Shown here: piece after piece, positions 1 through 8,916 of the stretch | Layout of the letters: each line of letters opens with the position of its first letter | How positions within the stretch are numbered: the first letter of the stretch is position 1 | DNA from: CAG-791 sp963629395 | GTDB taxonomy: Bacteria > Bacillota > Clostridia > Lachnospirales > Lachnospiraceae | Reading direction: 5' to 3' | Length of the DNA: 33,691 nucleotides | Assembly (NCBI GenBank): GCA_963629395.1 | Contig: CAVGIV010000026.1 | Coordinates: 1-33,691, forward strand | Notes under the pieces: generated by a model | The model's database searches: none | What the model was told of the DNA's origin: nothing | Seen by the model: only the letters and a program-made list of their open reading frames with translations | Position numbers and translations under genes: made by a program

Positions 1-71
1 CTCCTATCTGTATTAGTGTATACAAAATTCCTTGACAGCGTTTTTTCAATATGATAAACCTACGGACAGAC

Positions 72-85
72 AAGCAAAGGCGCTT
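72..85 (+). promoter_or_regulatory. ANTAR-type hexaloop hairpin in glnN leader
   Basis: AAGC (72-75) pairs with GCTT (82-85) around the six-base loop AAAGGC. The loop has A at position 1 and G at position 4, the pattern recognised by ANTAR-domain antiterminators such as EutV and NasR. The 3' part is also the 5' arm of the terminator at 76-121, so the two structures exclude each other. A partner hairpin expected upstream is weak: CT-ACGGAC-AG at 60-69 has the right loop but only two stem pairs. The pairing is seen; the ANTAR role is inferred. Confidence 0.5.
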
Positions 86-121
86 TGAGAACAGGATAAC
101 TGTATCTCAAGGCGCCTTTTG
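76..121 (+). terminator. Intrinsic terminator in glnN leader (attenuator)
   Basis: Bases 76-90 pair with 105-119 over 15 positions including one G-U. The helix can extend inward through ACAG/CTGT. The 3' arm runs into TTTT and TTGTAATT. It sits 46 bases upstream of the glnN start. A TTGACA at 32-37 upstream hints that transcription may cross it, so it may act as an attenuator. It could also simply end an upstream gene outside the window. Confidence 0.75.
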
Positions 122-166
122 TAATTGTCAGCCTGTATTGCAATGATAAAAGGAGGAGTAGAGATT

Positions 167-2275
167 ATGGAAACAATCGTATCGGTTCCTGAGATCTATG
201 GAAGCTTGGTATTCGGCGACCGGGTCATGAAGGAGCGCCTGCCGAAGGATGTTTACAAGGCAGTGCACAAGAGCATTAAGAGCGGAAGCCATCTGGAGCT
301 GGAGACAGCCAACACAGTAGCTGCTGTTATGAAGAACTGGGCACTGGAGCACGGCGCAACCCATTTCACACACTGGTTCCAGCCGCTGACCGGCCTGACA
401 GCAGAGAAGCACGACAGCTTCATCTCTCCCACATCAGACGGAAAGGTGATCATGGAGTTCTCCGGCAAGGAGCTGGTAAAGGGTGAGCCTGACGCTTCCT
501 CCTTCCCCTCCGGCGGACTTCGCGCAACCTTCGAGGCCAGAGGCTATACCGCATGGGATCCGTCCTCACCGGCATTCATTAAGGATGGAACACTGTACAT
601 TCCGACTGCTTTCTGTTCCTACGGCGGAGAGGCACTGGACAAGAAGACTCCTCTTCTTCGTTCCATGGAGGCACTTTCCAAGCAGGCAGTGAAGGTTCTT
701 CACCTTCTTGGAAATGAGGCAGTTACCCGCGTAGATACCACCGTTGGATCCGAGCAGGAGTATTTCCTGATCGACAAGGATATGTATCTCAAGAGAAAGG
801 ATCTTCTCCTTACCGGCCGCACACTTCTGGGCGCACCGGCTCCCAAGGGACAGGAGATGGAGGATCATTACTTTGGCGTTCTGAAGCCGAAGGTGTCCGA
901 GTATATGCATGATCTGGATCAGGAGCTCTGGAAGGTTGGCGTTCCGGCCAAGACCAAGCACAACGAGGTTGCTCCCAGCCAGCACGAGCTTGCTCCCGTA
1001 TTCGAGACAGCAAACGTAGCCGTTGACCACAACCAGCTGACCATGGAGATGATGAAGAAGGTTGCGGACAAGCACAACTACGCTTGCCTTCTGCATGAGA
1101 AGCCGTTTGACGGTGTTAACGGCTCCGGTAAGCACAACAACTGGTCCATCGTAACCGACACCGGCGAGAACCTTCTGGATCCGGGCAAAACACCGGCAGA
1201 GAACGTCCAGTTCCTGGTATTCCTTCTGGCTACGATTGCCGCAGTGGACGAGTACGCAGATCTGATGCGTGTCAGCGTTGCAACAGCCGGAAATGACCAC
1301 CGTCTCGGCGCCAATGAGGCACCGCCGGCCGTTATCTCTGTGTTCGTAGGCGATGAGCTGGAGGCAGTCCTGAAGTCCATCGAGGAGGGCACAGCCTTCG
1401 AGGGACAGGGCAAGAGCATCATGAACCTGGGTGCTTCGGTACTGGCTGATATCACCAAGGATACAACCGACCGCAACAGAACATCACCCTTTGCATTCAC
1501 CGGCAACAAGTTCGAGTTCCGTATGCCCGGCTCTGCACTTTCGGTTGCAAACCCGAACATTGTGCTGAACACAGCCGTTGCAGATAAGCTTGAGGAGATC
1601 TACGAGGCTCTGAAGGATGTCAAGAAGGAGGATCTGGACGCTGAGGTACAGAAGCTCCTCAAGAAGCTTCTGGCTGAGCACAAGAAGGTTATTTTCAACG
1701 GAAACGGCTACACCGATGAGTGGATTGAGGAAGCAGCAAAGAGAGGCCTGGACAACCTGAAGTCTCTTCCGGATGCAATGCCCAGACTCATTACAGAGAA
1801 ATCGGTTGCACTGTTCACCAAGCACAGTGTATTCTCAAAAGAGGAGCTGCAGTCTCGCTATGAGATCTTCCTGGAGAACTACTCCAAGACCATCCACATC
1901 GAGTCCCTGACGCTGCAGGAGATGGTTCGCAAGGACTTCACCAGCGGACTTGTAAGCTACATGAAGGATGTTACCAACGAGGCACTGAAGAAGAAGCAGC
2001 TGCTCCCGAACCTCAAGTGCACCTACGAGGACGAGATCATCACAACACTGGATGAGACCTCCGAGAAGATCAGCATTTCTCTTGCCAAGCTGGATGAGGA
2101 CACCAAGACAGCGGAGAAGGAGACGGATGAGCTGAAGGCTGCAACGTTCTACCATGACACCATTCTGGCTGACATGGATGAGCTGCGCGCTTCGGTAGAT
2201 AAGGCAGAGGCCATCATTCCGGATGGATATCTTCCGTATCCTACATATGGCCAGATGCTTTTCTCCCTTCGCTGA
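167..2275 (+). CDS. glnN: Type III glutamine synthetase
   Basis: Makes glutamine from glutamate, ammonia and ATP in the cytoplasm, the entry step of ammonium assimilation. The 702-residue length is typical of the type III family and much longer than GlnA (about 450). Family-typical blocks are visible, including E267-V-A-P-S-Q-H-E and the G-S-G-K-H-N-N-W-S stretch near residues 318-327, which corresponds to the active-site loop of glutamine synthetases. An in-frame TTG at 125 would add 14 residues, but AGGAGG at 151-156 sits ten bases from the ATG at 167, so 167 is chosen. It is followed on the same strand by gltB, gltD and amt, giving a full GS-GOGAT set. A terminator and hexaloop hairpin in its leader suggest antitermination control. 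Identification is firm. Confidence 0.97.
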   Translation: METIVSVPEIYGSLVFGDRVMKERLPKDVYKAVHKSIKSGSHLELETANTVAAVMKNWALEHGATHFTHWFQPLTGLTAEKHDSFISPTSDGKVIMEFSGKELVKGEPDASSFPSGGLRATFEARGYTAWDPSSPAFIKDGTLYIPTAFCSYGGEALDKKTPLLRSMEALSKQAVKVLHLLGNEAVTRVDTTVGSEQEYFLIDKDMYLKRKDLLLTGRTLLGAPAPKGQEMEDHYFGVLKPKVSEYMHDLDQELWKVGVPAKTKHNEVAPSQHELAPVFETANVAVDHNQLTMEMMKKVADKHNYACLLHEKPFDGVNGSGKHNNWSIVTDTGENLLDPGKTPAENVQFLVFLLATIAAVDEYADLMRVSVATAGNDHRLGANEAPPAVISVFVGDELEAVLKSIEEGTAFEGQGKSIMNLGASVLADITKDTTDRNRTSPFAFTGNKFEFRMPGSALSVANPNIVLNTAVADKLEEIYEALKDVKKEDLDAEVQKLLKKLLAEHKKVIFNGNGYTDEWIEEAAKRGLDNLKSLPDAMPRLITEKSVALFTKHSVFSKEELQSRYEIFLENYSKTIHIESLTLQEMVRKDFTSGLVSYMKDVTNEALKKKQLLPNLKCTYEDEIITTLDETSEKISISLAKLDEDTKTAEKETDELKAATFYHDTILADMDELRASVDKAEAIIPDGYLPYPTYGQMLFSLR

Positions 2276-2308
2276 TAAAAGCGGCAAAAGGGAAATGTTT
2301 AGCGCTGG

Positions 2309-2351
2309 TTTCAACGTGAATTTGCCTGCAAGCAGAAGGTTCACGTTGAAA
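2309..2351 (+). repeat. 12-bp perfect inverted repeat between glnN and gltB
   Basis: TTTCAACGTGAA (2309-2320) and TTCACGTTGAAA (2340-2351) are exact reverse complements around a 19-base loop. No T-run follows, so this is not a standard terminator. It could be a glnN 3' end structure, an RNA stability hairpin or a DNA operator for gltB. Confidence 0.6.
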
Positions 2352-2390
2352 TGTGGCAGGTGCTGAACAGATACAAAAAACGTTACAGAC

Positions 2391-2459
2391 AGCCAAGGAA
2401 GGGCTTATGGACAATTCCTGATCCGGATTTATAGGGTCAGGAATTGTTGCTATCCTTCC
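2391..2459 (+). promoter_or_regulatory. Structured gltB leader, possible ANTAR-type attenuator
   Basis: Two alternative folds are visible. AGCC (2391-2394) can pair with GGCT (2402-2405) around an AAGGAA-type loop, of seven bases or six with a bulged G. A long hairpin pairs 2411-2424 with 2434-2447 (14 pairs) and is extended below by GGAAGG (2397-2402) with CCTTCC (2454-2459). The folds share bases 2397-2405. The U-tract after the long hairpin is poor, so termination is less clear than for glnN and amt. It lies 25-95 bases before the gltB start. Confidence 0.4.
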
Positions 2460-2484
2460 GGAAAGCCAAAGAGAATCAGAGAAT

Positions 2485-5400
2485 ATGAAAACATTACAGG
2501 AACAGAAAAGAAAAAGGTTATACGAGGGTCTTGCGGCTGAACACGATGCCTGCGGTATCGGCACCATCGTCAACATCGACGGACACAAGGATTACCAGGT
2601 TCTGGATAATGCCCTGCATATCGTAGAGAAGCTGGAGCACCGCGCAGGTAAGGATGCAACTGGCAAGGTGGGCGACGGCGTAGGTATCTTAACGCAGATC
2701 AGCCACAAGTTTTTCAAAAAGGCGGCTCTTGAGGCCGGAATCAAGCTTGGCAAGGAGCGGGAATATGGCGTCGGCATGTTCTTTTTCCCGCAGGACAATT
2801 TAAAGCGTACTTTTGCCATGCGTATGTTCGAGGTGATCACCAGAAAGGAAGGCTTAAAGCTCCTGGGCTGGAGAAACGTTCCGGTGCATCCGGAAATCCT
2901 GGGTGACCTTGCCAAGGACTCCATGCCATGTATTATGCAGTGCTTCATCGAGAAGCCCGAGGACGTGGAGAAGGGAATGGAATTCGACCGCCGGCTCTAT
3001 GTGGTGCGCCGCGAGTTCGAGCAGAGCTCGGAGGATACCTACATCTGCTCCCTTTCCTCGAGAACCATTGTTTACAAGGGAATGTTCCTCGTGATGCAGC
3101 TGCGCAAATTCTACGATGACCTGCAGGATCACGATTACGAGACGGCCATTGCCATTGTGCACTCCCGTTTCTCGACCAACACCACACCGTCCTGGAACCG
3201 TGCACATCCCTACCGCATGATTGCGCACAACGGTGAGATCAACACCATCCGCGGCAACATCGACCGTATGCTGGCCCGTGAGGAGACCATGTCCTCACCG
3301 GTTATGGAGAAGGACATCGATAAGATTTTCCCTGTGATCTCCGGTACCGGCTCGGATTCTGCGATGCTGGACAACACACTGGAATTCCTGTATCTCAACG
3401 GAATGCCGCTGCCCCTTGCCATGATGGTAATCGTGCCGGAGCCGTGGAAGAACAACCGCTTCATGGAGCAGGATAAAAAGGACTTCTACCATTACTATGC
3501 GACCATGATGGAGCCCTGGGACGGCCCGGCTGCCATCCTGTTCTCCGACGGTGATCTGGTCGGAGCTACACTGGACCGGAACGGACTTCGCCCGTCCCGC
3601 TATTACATTACGGATGACAATCGCCTGATCCTGGCTTCGGAGGTTGGTGTTCTGGACATTGCCCCGGAGCACATCGTGAAGAAGTCAAGACTCGAGCCCG
3701 GCCGCATTCTTCTGGTGGATACCGTGCAGAAGAAGATCATCTCCGACGAGGAGTGCAAGAGCCTTTATGCGAGCCACGAGCCCTATGGCGAATGGCTGGA
3801 CGGCAACCTTCTGCACCTGTCCAAGCTCCCCATTCCGAACAAGAAGATTCCGACACATGACCAGACACTGCGGGATCAGCTCTACAAGGTGTTCGGCTAT
3901 ACCTATGAGGATGTAAGAGACGACATCCTGCCGATGGCGGAAAACGGCGTTGAGCCGACGGTCTCCATGGGACACGATGTGCCGCTGGCCGTGCTCTCAA
4001 GACAGCATCAGCTGCTGTTCAACTATTTCAAGCAGCTGTTCGCGCAGGTGACCAACCCGCCGATCGATTCGCTGCGTGAGAAGGTGGTGACCGACACCAC
4101 GGTATACATCGGCTCCGATGGCGACCTTTTAAATGAAAAGGCCGAGAACTGCCGCGTGCTGGAGGTCAATCATCCCATCCTGACCGGTGTTGACATTATG
4201 AAAATAAAGTCGCTGAACCAGCCGGGCTTCCACACGGAGACGATTTCACTCCTGTATTACAAGAATACCTCTCTGGAGCGTGCACTTGAGCAGCTGAACA
4301 TTGCGGTTGACCGGGCTGCCGCAGAGGGCAAGAACATCATCATCCTTTCCGACCGCGGCGTGGATGAGAACCACGTGCCGATTCCGTCACTGCTGGCGGT
4401 ATCCTCCGTGGAGCAGCACCTGGTCCGTACCAAAAAGCGCACGAAGGTCTCCATCGTTCTGGAGTCCGGCGAGCCGCGTGATGTGCACCAGATGGCAACG
4501 CTTCTGGGCTTTGGCGCCCGTGCGATTCATCCGTACCTGGCACACGAGTGCATCTCCGAGCTGATCGACAAGGGAATCCTGGACAAGGATTACCACACGG
4601 CCATCGAGGATTACAACAAGGCATTGCTGTCCGGCGTTGTAAAGATCGCAGCCAAAATGGGAATTTCGACCATCCAGTCCTACCAGTCCGCCCGTATTTT
4701 CGAGGCCATCGGACTGTCCAAGGATGTGATTGACAGGTATTTCACCGGCACCGTATCCCGCGTCGGCGGCATTGGCATCCAGGAGATTGAGGAGGGCGTT
4801 GCATTCCGCCACGATCATGCCTTTGATCCGCTGGGCCTGGGCACAGATACTTCCCTTGACAGCATGGGCTTCCACTGTCTCCGGAGCGGCGAGGACAAGG
4901 AGGATCACCTCTACAGTCCCGAGACGATCATCAATCTGCAGCAGGCCGTCCGCAAGGGCAGCTATGATCAGTTTAAGGTGTACACCGATCTTGTGGACGA
5001 TTCCGGTCATCCGCACACGCTGCGCGGTCTGATGGATTTTGTTCCGCAGCAGGCACCGATTCCGCTGGAAGAGGTGGAGCCGGTGGAGGACATCGTAAAG
5101 CGCTTTAAGACGGGCGCCATGTCCTACGGCTCCATTTCGCAGGAGGCGCACGAGACCATGGCCATTGCCATGAACCGGCTGGGCGGCAAGTCCAATACCG
5201 GTGAGGGCGGTGAGGATCCGGCACGCTTTGGCACGGAGCGCAACTCTGCCATCAAGCAGGTGGCTTCCGGTCGCTTTGGCGTTACCTCTGCATACCTTGG
5301 AAGTGCTGTGGAGATTCAGATCAAGATGGCGCAGGGGGCAAAGCCCGGCGAGGGCGGACATCTTCCGGGCAAGAAGGTGTATCCTTGGGTTGCCAAAACA

Positions 5401-7131
5401 AGATATTCCACACCGGGTGTATCGCTGATTTCGCCGCCGCCGCACCACGATATTTACTCCATCGAGGATCTGGCACAGCTGATTTATGATCTTAAAAATG
5501 CCAACCGCTATGCGCGCATCGCGGTGAAGCTGGTATCAGAGGCAGGCGTCGGCACCATCGCCAGCGGTGTTGCCAAGGCCGGTGCACAGGTCATCCTGGT
5601 ATCCGGCTATGACGGAGGTACCGGTGCAGCTCCGATTTCCTCCATCCACAATGCCGGCCTTCCCTGGGAGCTCGGCCTTGCAGAGACGCACCAGTCGCTG
5701 ATTCAGAACGGCCTTCGCGACAGAGTCTGCATTGAGACGGACGGCAAGCTGATGAGCGGCCGTGACGTTGCCATCGCAGCACTTCTGGGCGCAGAGGAGT
5801 TCGGCTTTGCAACGGCTCCGCTGGTCTGCATGGGCTGCATGATGATGCGCGTCTGCAGCAAGGATACTTGCCCGGTTGGTGTTGCAACACAGAACGAGGC
5901 GCTTCGGAAGCGCTTTGCCGGCAAGCCGGAGTATGTGATGAACTTCATGCTCTTTATTGCCAGACAGCTTCGCGAGATTATGGCTTCCCTCGGCTTCCAC
6001 ACCGTGGCTGAGATGGTCGGACGCACAGATTGCCTCAAGAAGCGCGACAATGTGATCACCCAGAGAGCAGAGGAGGTAGACCTCTCCAAAATTCTGGATC
6101 CGGTTTATGCGCATGCAGAGGCGGCTCACTTTGACCGCGAGCACATTTATGATTTCCATCTGGAGAAGACAAAGGATGTATCGGTGCTCCTTCCTGCATT
6201 CCATGACGCGCTCCGCAAGGCCAAAATAACGATTCCGTCGGCCGAGCATACGGCAGAGACGACGTTTGCCGGCACCGGAAGCGGACCGGCGCTGCGCACC
6301 AATGAGGAGATGCAGCTGGCGGCGTCCAAGGTGAAGCCGATGGAGGTTTCTCTGAAGGTGTCCAGTACGGACCGGTCCTTCGGAACGATTCTCGGCTCCG
6401 ATGTGACAAGAGTCTTCGGCGGATATCTGCCGGAGGATACCTTTGTCGTGAACGCAGAGGGCGGCGGCGGTCAGTCCTTTGGCGCATTTATTCCGAAGGG
6501 CCTCACGCTTCGTCTGACCGGTGATGCAAACGACGGCTTCGGAAAGGGACTTTCCGGCGGAAAGCTGGTGGTGGTTCCCTCGAGAAAGGCACCGTTTAAG
6601 GCAGAAGAGAATATCATCATCGGCAACGTGGCGCTGTACGGAGCAACGGCAGGCAAGGCCTATATCTGCGGCGTAGCAGGCGAGCGCTTCTGTGTTCGTA
6701 ATTCCGGTGCTGTTGCCGTGGCAGAGGGATGCGGTGACCATGGCCTTGAATATATGACGGGAGGCCGCGCCGTGATTCTCGGACCCACCGGCAAGAACTT
6801 TGCAGCAGGTATGTCCGGCGGCATTGCCTACGTGCTGGACAGCGATCACACGCTGTATCGCCGTATGAACAAGGATATGGATTCGCTGCAGGAGGTCACA
6901 GACAAGTACGACATTGCAGAGCTGAAGGATATCCTTATGGATTACGAGAAGGAAACCGGATCTGCACTTGCTGCAGAAATTCTTGCGGATTTCCAGAACC
7001 GCGTATCGGATTTCAAGAAGATTCTGCCGAACGACTACCAGAAGATGCTGGCAGCCATCAGCAAATATGAGGAGCAGGGCATCTCGCATGACAATGCAGT
7101 CCTGGAGGCATTTGAGGAGGTGACCGCGTAA
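2485..7131 (+). CDS. gltB: Glutamate synthase, large (alpha) subunit
   Basis: Large subunit of NADPH-type glutamate synthase. It hydrolyses glutamine and channels the ammonia to 2-oxoglutarate to make glutamate. It is 1548 residues, normal for the family. The amidotransferase nucleophile is Cys23 in A-C-G-I-G, implying removal of a 22-residue propeptide. The FMN synthase domain follows, with the 3Fe-4S cysteines C1118-x5-C1124-x4-C1129, then the Gly-rich GXGXG beta-helix near residues 1380-1490. The ribosome site before ATG 2485 is weak. The stop codon overlaps the gltD start by one base (TAATG), so the two subunits are translationally coupled. It uses the glutamine made by glnN, encoded just upstream. 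Identification is firm. Confidence 0.97.
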   Translation: MKTLQEQKRKRLYEGLAAEHDACGIGTIVNIDGHKDYQVLDNALHIVEKLEHRAGKDATGKVGDGVGILTQISHKFFKKAALEAGIKLGKEREYGVGMFFFPQDNLKRTFAMRMFEVITRKEGLKLLGWRNVPVHPEILGDLAKDSMPCIMQCFIEKPEDVEKGMEFDRRLYVVRREFEQSSEDTYICSLSSRTIVYKGMFLVMQLRKFYDDLQDHDYETAIAIVHSRFSTNTTPSWNRAHPYRMIAHNGEINTIRGNIDRMLAREETMSSPVMEKDIDKIFPVISGTGSDSAMLDNTLEFLYLNGMPLPLAMMVIVPEPWKNNRFMEQDKKDFYHYYATMMEPWDGPAAILFSDGDLVGATLDRNGLRPSRYYITDDNRLILASEVGVLDIAPEHIVKKSRLEPGRILLVDTVQKKIISDEECKSLYASHEPYGEWLDGNLLHLSKLPIPNKKIPTHDQTLRDQLYKVFGYTYEDVRDDILPMAENGVEPTVSMGHDVPLAVLSRQHQLLFNYFKQLFAQVTNPPIDSLREKVVTDTTVYIGSDGDLLNEKAENCRVLEVNHPILTGVDIMKIKSLNQPGFHTETISLLYYKNTSLERALEQLNIAVDRAAAEGKNIIILSDRGVDENHVPIPSLLAVSSVEQHLVRTKKRTKVSIVLESGEPRDVHQMATLLGFGARAIHPYLAHECISELIDKGILDKDYHTAIEDYNKALLSGVVKIAAKMGISTIQSYQSARIFEAIGLSKDVIDRYFTGTVSRVGGIGIQEIEEGVAFRHDHAFDPLGLGTDTSLDSMGFHCLRSGEDKEDHLYSPETIINLQQAVRKGSYDQFKVYTDLVDDSGHPHTLRGLMDFVPQQAPIPLEEVEPVEDIVKRFKTGAMSYGSISQEAHETMAIAMNRLGGKSNTGEGGEDPARFGTERNSAIKQVASGRFGVTSAYLGSAVEIQIKMAQGAKPGEGGHLPGKKVYPWVAKTRYSTPGVSLISPPPHHDIYSIEDLAQLIYDLKNANRYARIAVKLVSEAGVGTIASGVAKAGAQVILVSGYDGGTGAAPISSIHNAGLPWELGLAETHQSLIQNGLRDRVCIETDGKLMSGRDVAIAALLGAEEFGFATAPLVCMGCMMMRVCSKDTCPVGVATQNEALRKRFAGKPEYVMNFMLFIARQLREIMASLGFHTVAEMVGRTDCLKKRDNVITQRAEEVDLSKILDPVYAHAEAAHFDREHIYDFHLEKTKDVSVLLPAFHDALRKAKITIPSAEHTAETTFAGTGSGPALRTNEEMQLAASKVKPMEVSLKVSSTDRSFGTILGSDVTRVFGGYLPEDTFVVNAEGGGGQSFGAFIPKGLTLRLTGDANDGFGKGLSGGKLVVVPSRKAPFKAEENIIIGNVALYGATAGKAYICGVAGERFCVRNSGAVAVAEGCGDHGLEYMTGGRAVILGPTGKNFAAGMSGGIAYVLDSDHTLYRRMNKDMDSLQEVTDKYDIAELKDILMDYEKETGSALAAEILADFQNRVSDFKKILPNDYQKMLAAISKYEEQGISHDNAVLEAFEEVTA

Positions 7132-8663
7132 TGGGCAAGGTAACAGGTTTCCTGGAATATAACCGCAAGAACAATATCGACATTCCGGTACAGGAGCGTC
7201 TGACGAATTTTAAAGAGTTTCACCGGCAGATCCCCGAGGAGGAGAGAAGAAAGCAGGGTGCCCGCTGCATGAACTGCGGCGTGCCGCTTTGCCAGTCTGC
7301 GATGAAGCTTTCCGGCATGGTCACGGGGTGTCCTCTCCACAATCTGATTCCGGAGTGGAACGATCAGATCTACCATGGACATTATGAGCATGCCTTCTCC
7401 AGACTGATTAAGACCAGCAATTTCCCGGAGTTTACGGGGCGTGTGTGCCCGGCTCTGTGCGAGAAGGCCTGCATCAACGGCGAGTACGGCGATCCGGTGA
7501 CGGTGCACGACAATGAGCTGTTCGTGATCGAGACTGCCTTTGCCAATGGGTATCTTCAGCCGAGAGTGCCGAAGATTCGCAGCGGGAAGAGGGTCGCAGT
7601 CATCGGCTCCGGCCCTTCCGGACTTGCAGCAGCGGATGAGCTCAATCACAGAGGGCATCTCGTGACTGTTTATGAACGGGAAGACCGCATCGGCGGTCTT
7701 TTGATGTACGGCATCCCGAATATGAAGCTGGATAAGAGCGTGATCTACCGCCGTCAGCATCTGATGGAGGCAGAGGGCGTGGAGTTCCGCACCGGCGTGA
7801 ATGTGGGCGTGGATGTCACTGCCAGGGAACTGCTCGCATCCTATGATGCGGTTGTCCTGGCCTGCGGAGCCAAGCAGGCCCGCGGCCTCAAGGGCGGTGA
7901 TCCGAATGAAATCAAGGGAATTTACTACGCGGTGGATTTCCTGACATCGACCACGAAGAGTCTGCTGAACCAGGGACTGGAGACAGACGGAACCTGGAAG
8001 GACGCAGAGTCCCGGGATGTGGACACGTTCCTGAAGGGAAATGATTTTATCAGTGCGGCCGGCAAGAACGTTGTCGTTGTCGGCGGCGGCGATACCGGAA
8101 ATGACTGCATCGGAACGGTGCTGCGTCATGGCTGCAAGTCGGTGACAGCACTCGAGATGATGCCGAAGCCCCCGGTAGAGCGGGCTGAATCCAACCCGTG
8201 GCCGGAGTGGCCGAAGGTCCTCAAGACAGATTACGGCCATGAGGAGGCAATTGACCGATTTGGTCACGACCCGAGAGTGTATGAAACCACTGTAAAGGAA
8301 TTTCACGCGAACAAAAAGGGCGAGCTGAAGGAAATTGTTACGGTGAAGGTGCGCTTTGAGAATCGCCAGATGGTGCTGGTGGAAGGGTCGGAAAAGACCA
8401 TTCCCTGCGAGCTTCTTCTGATTGCAGCAGGCTTCACCGGCTGCCAGACGTATACGACAGAGGCCTTCGGCGTGGAGCTGACGCCGCGCGGCGTGGTAAA
8501 GACCGAGGAGAATCTGTACGCTACGAATGTGCCCAAGGTATTCACGGCGGGTGATATGCACCGCGGTCAGTCGCTCGTTGTGTGGGCTGTGGCTGAGGGA
8601 CGCCGCTGTGCTCATGACGTGGATGCGTACCTGATGGGATATTCCACCATGCGCGAATCGTAA
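7131..8663 (+). CDS. gltD: Glutamate synthase, small (beta) subunit
   Basis: FAD-dependent NADPH oxidoreductase that feeds electrons to GltB. It has 510 residues. The N-terminal iron-sulfur region carries C46, C49, C54, C67 and then C106-P-A-L-C110-x3-C114. The FAD Rossmann motif V-A-V-I-G-S-G-P-S-G begins near residue 155. A second nucleotide motif, V-V-V-V-G-G-G-D-T-G, begins at residue 314 for NADPH. The C-terminal E-G-R-R-C-A-H-D segment is typical of the family. The start overlaps the gltB stop by one base and has GAGGAGG at 7114-7120. No clear terminator follows; the 250-base gap to amt carries a new promoter and leader. Related FAD proteins (NfnA/SudA type) share this fold, but adjacency to gltB settles the call. 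Confidence 0.96.
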   Translation: MGKVTGFLEYNRKNNIDIPVQERLTNFKEFHRQIPEEERRKQGARCMNCGVPLCQSAMKLSGMVTGCPLHNLIPEWNDQIYHGHYEHAFSRLIKTSNFPEFTGRVCPALCEKACINGEYGDPVTVHDNELFVIETAFANGYLQPRVPKIRSGKRVAVIGSGPSGLAAADELNHRGHLVTVYEREDRIGGLLMYGIPNMKLDKSVIYRRQHLMEAEGVEFRTGVNVGVDVTARELLASYDAVVLACGAKQARGLKGGDPNEIKGIYYAVDFLTSTTKSLLNQGLETDGTWKDAESRDVDTFLKGNDFISAAGKNVVVVGGGDTGNDCIGTVLRHGCKSVTALEMMPKPPVERAESNPWPEWPKVLKTDYGHEEAIDRFGHDPRVYETTVKEFHANKKGELKEIVTVKVRFENRQMVLVEGSEKTIPCELLLIAAGFTGCQTYTTEAFGVELTPRGVVKTEENLYATNVPKVFTAGDMHRGQSLVVWAVAEGRRCAHDVDAYLMGYSTMRES

Positions 8664-8723
8664 GAGGTTGCATATTTACAAAGTTTTAAGAAACTGCCGC
8701 TAAAATCTTGTTAGAAATGCGGA

Positions 8724-8752
8724 TTGCAGTAGATGGCATACAAGTATACAAT
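8724..8752 (+). promoter_or_regulatory. Candidate promoter of amt
   Basis: TTGCAG (8724-8729) and TACAAT (8747-8752) are separated by exactly 17 bases. Transcription would begin near 8759, leaving about 35 bases before the hexaloop hairpin and terminator. The match to sigma-70/SigA consensus is moderate. Confidence 0.5.
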
Positions 8753-8771
8753 CACGTCATCAAACAAGTGC

Positions 8772-8812
8772 TGCGAGTTGGCCGCATACATCGATTCAGC
8801 AAGGGAGCTGAG
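8772..8812 (+). promoter_or_regulatory. ANTAR-type paired-hairpin leader of amt
   Basis: Hairpin two: TTCAGC (8795-8800) pairs with GCTGAG (8807-8812) around the hexaloop AAGGGA, with A at position 1 and G at position 4. Hairpin one, eight bases upstream, is TGCG (8772-8775) with CGCA (8783-8786) and a seven-base loop starting with A; its loop departs from the AxxGxx rule. Hairpin two uses the same bases as the 5' arm of the terminator at 8801-8850. Two short hairpins just before an overlapping terminator is the layout bound by ANTAR antiterminators. The structure is seen; the regulator is inferred. Confidence 0.6.
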
Positions 8813-8850
8813 ATCCGGAAATACCGGGTTTCAGCTCCCTTTTATTTTGC
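8801..8850 (+). terminator. Intrinsic terminator in amt leader (attenuator)
   Basis: Bases 8801-8818 pair with 8824-8841 in an 18-bp helix with G-U wobbles and the loop AAATA, followed by TTTATTTT. It lies downstream of a candidate promoter and 67 bases upstream of the amt start. It should therefore block amt unless the overlapping hexaloop hairpin forms. Confidence 0.85.
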
Positions 8851-8916
8851 AAAGGACTTGCGAAGACGACGATGGAATCGGACGTGCGGCGGCTGCGGCA
8901 GCAGGGAGGAGTGAGT

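Noticed and set aside
4387..7089. Long minus-strand open frames of 353 and 517 residues opposite gltB
   Set aside because: They mirror a strongly conserved GltB frame, have no ribosome sites or recognisable motifs, and are Leu/His/Cys-rich as expected of codon-biased antisense.
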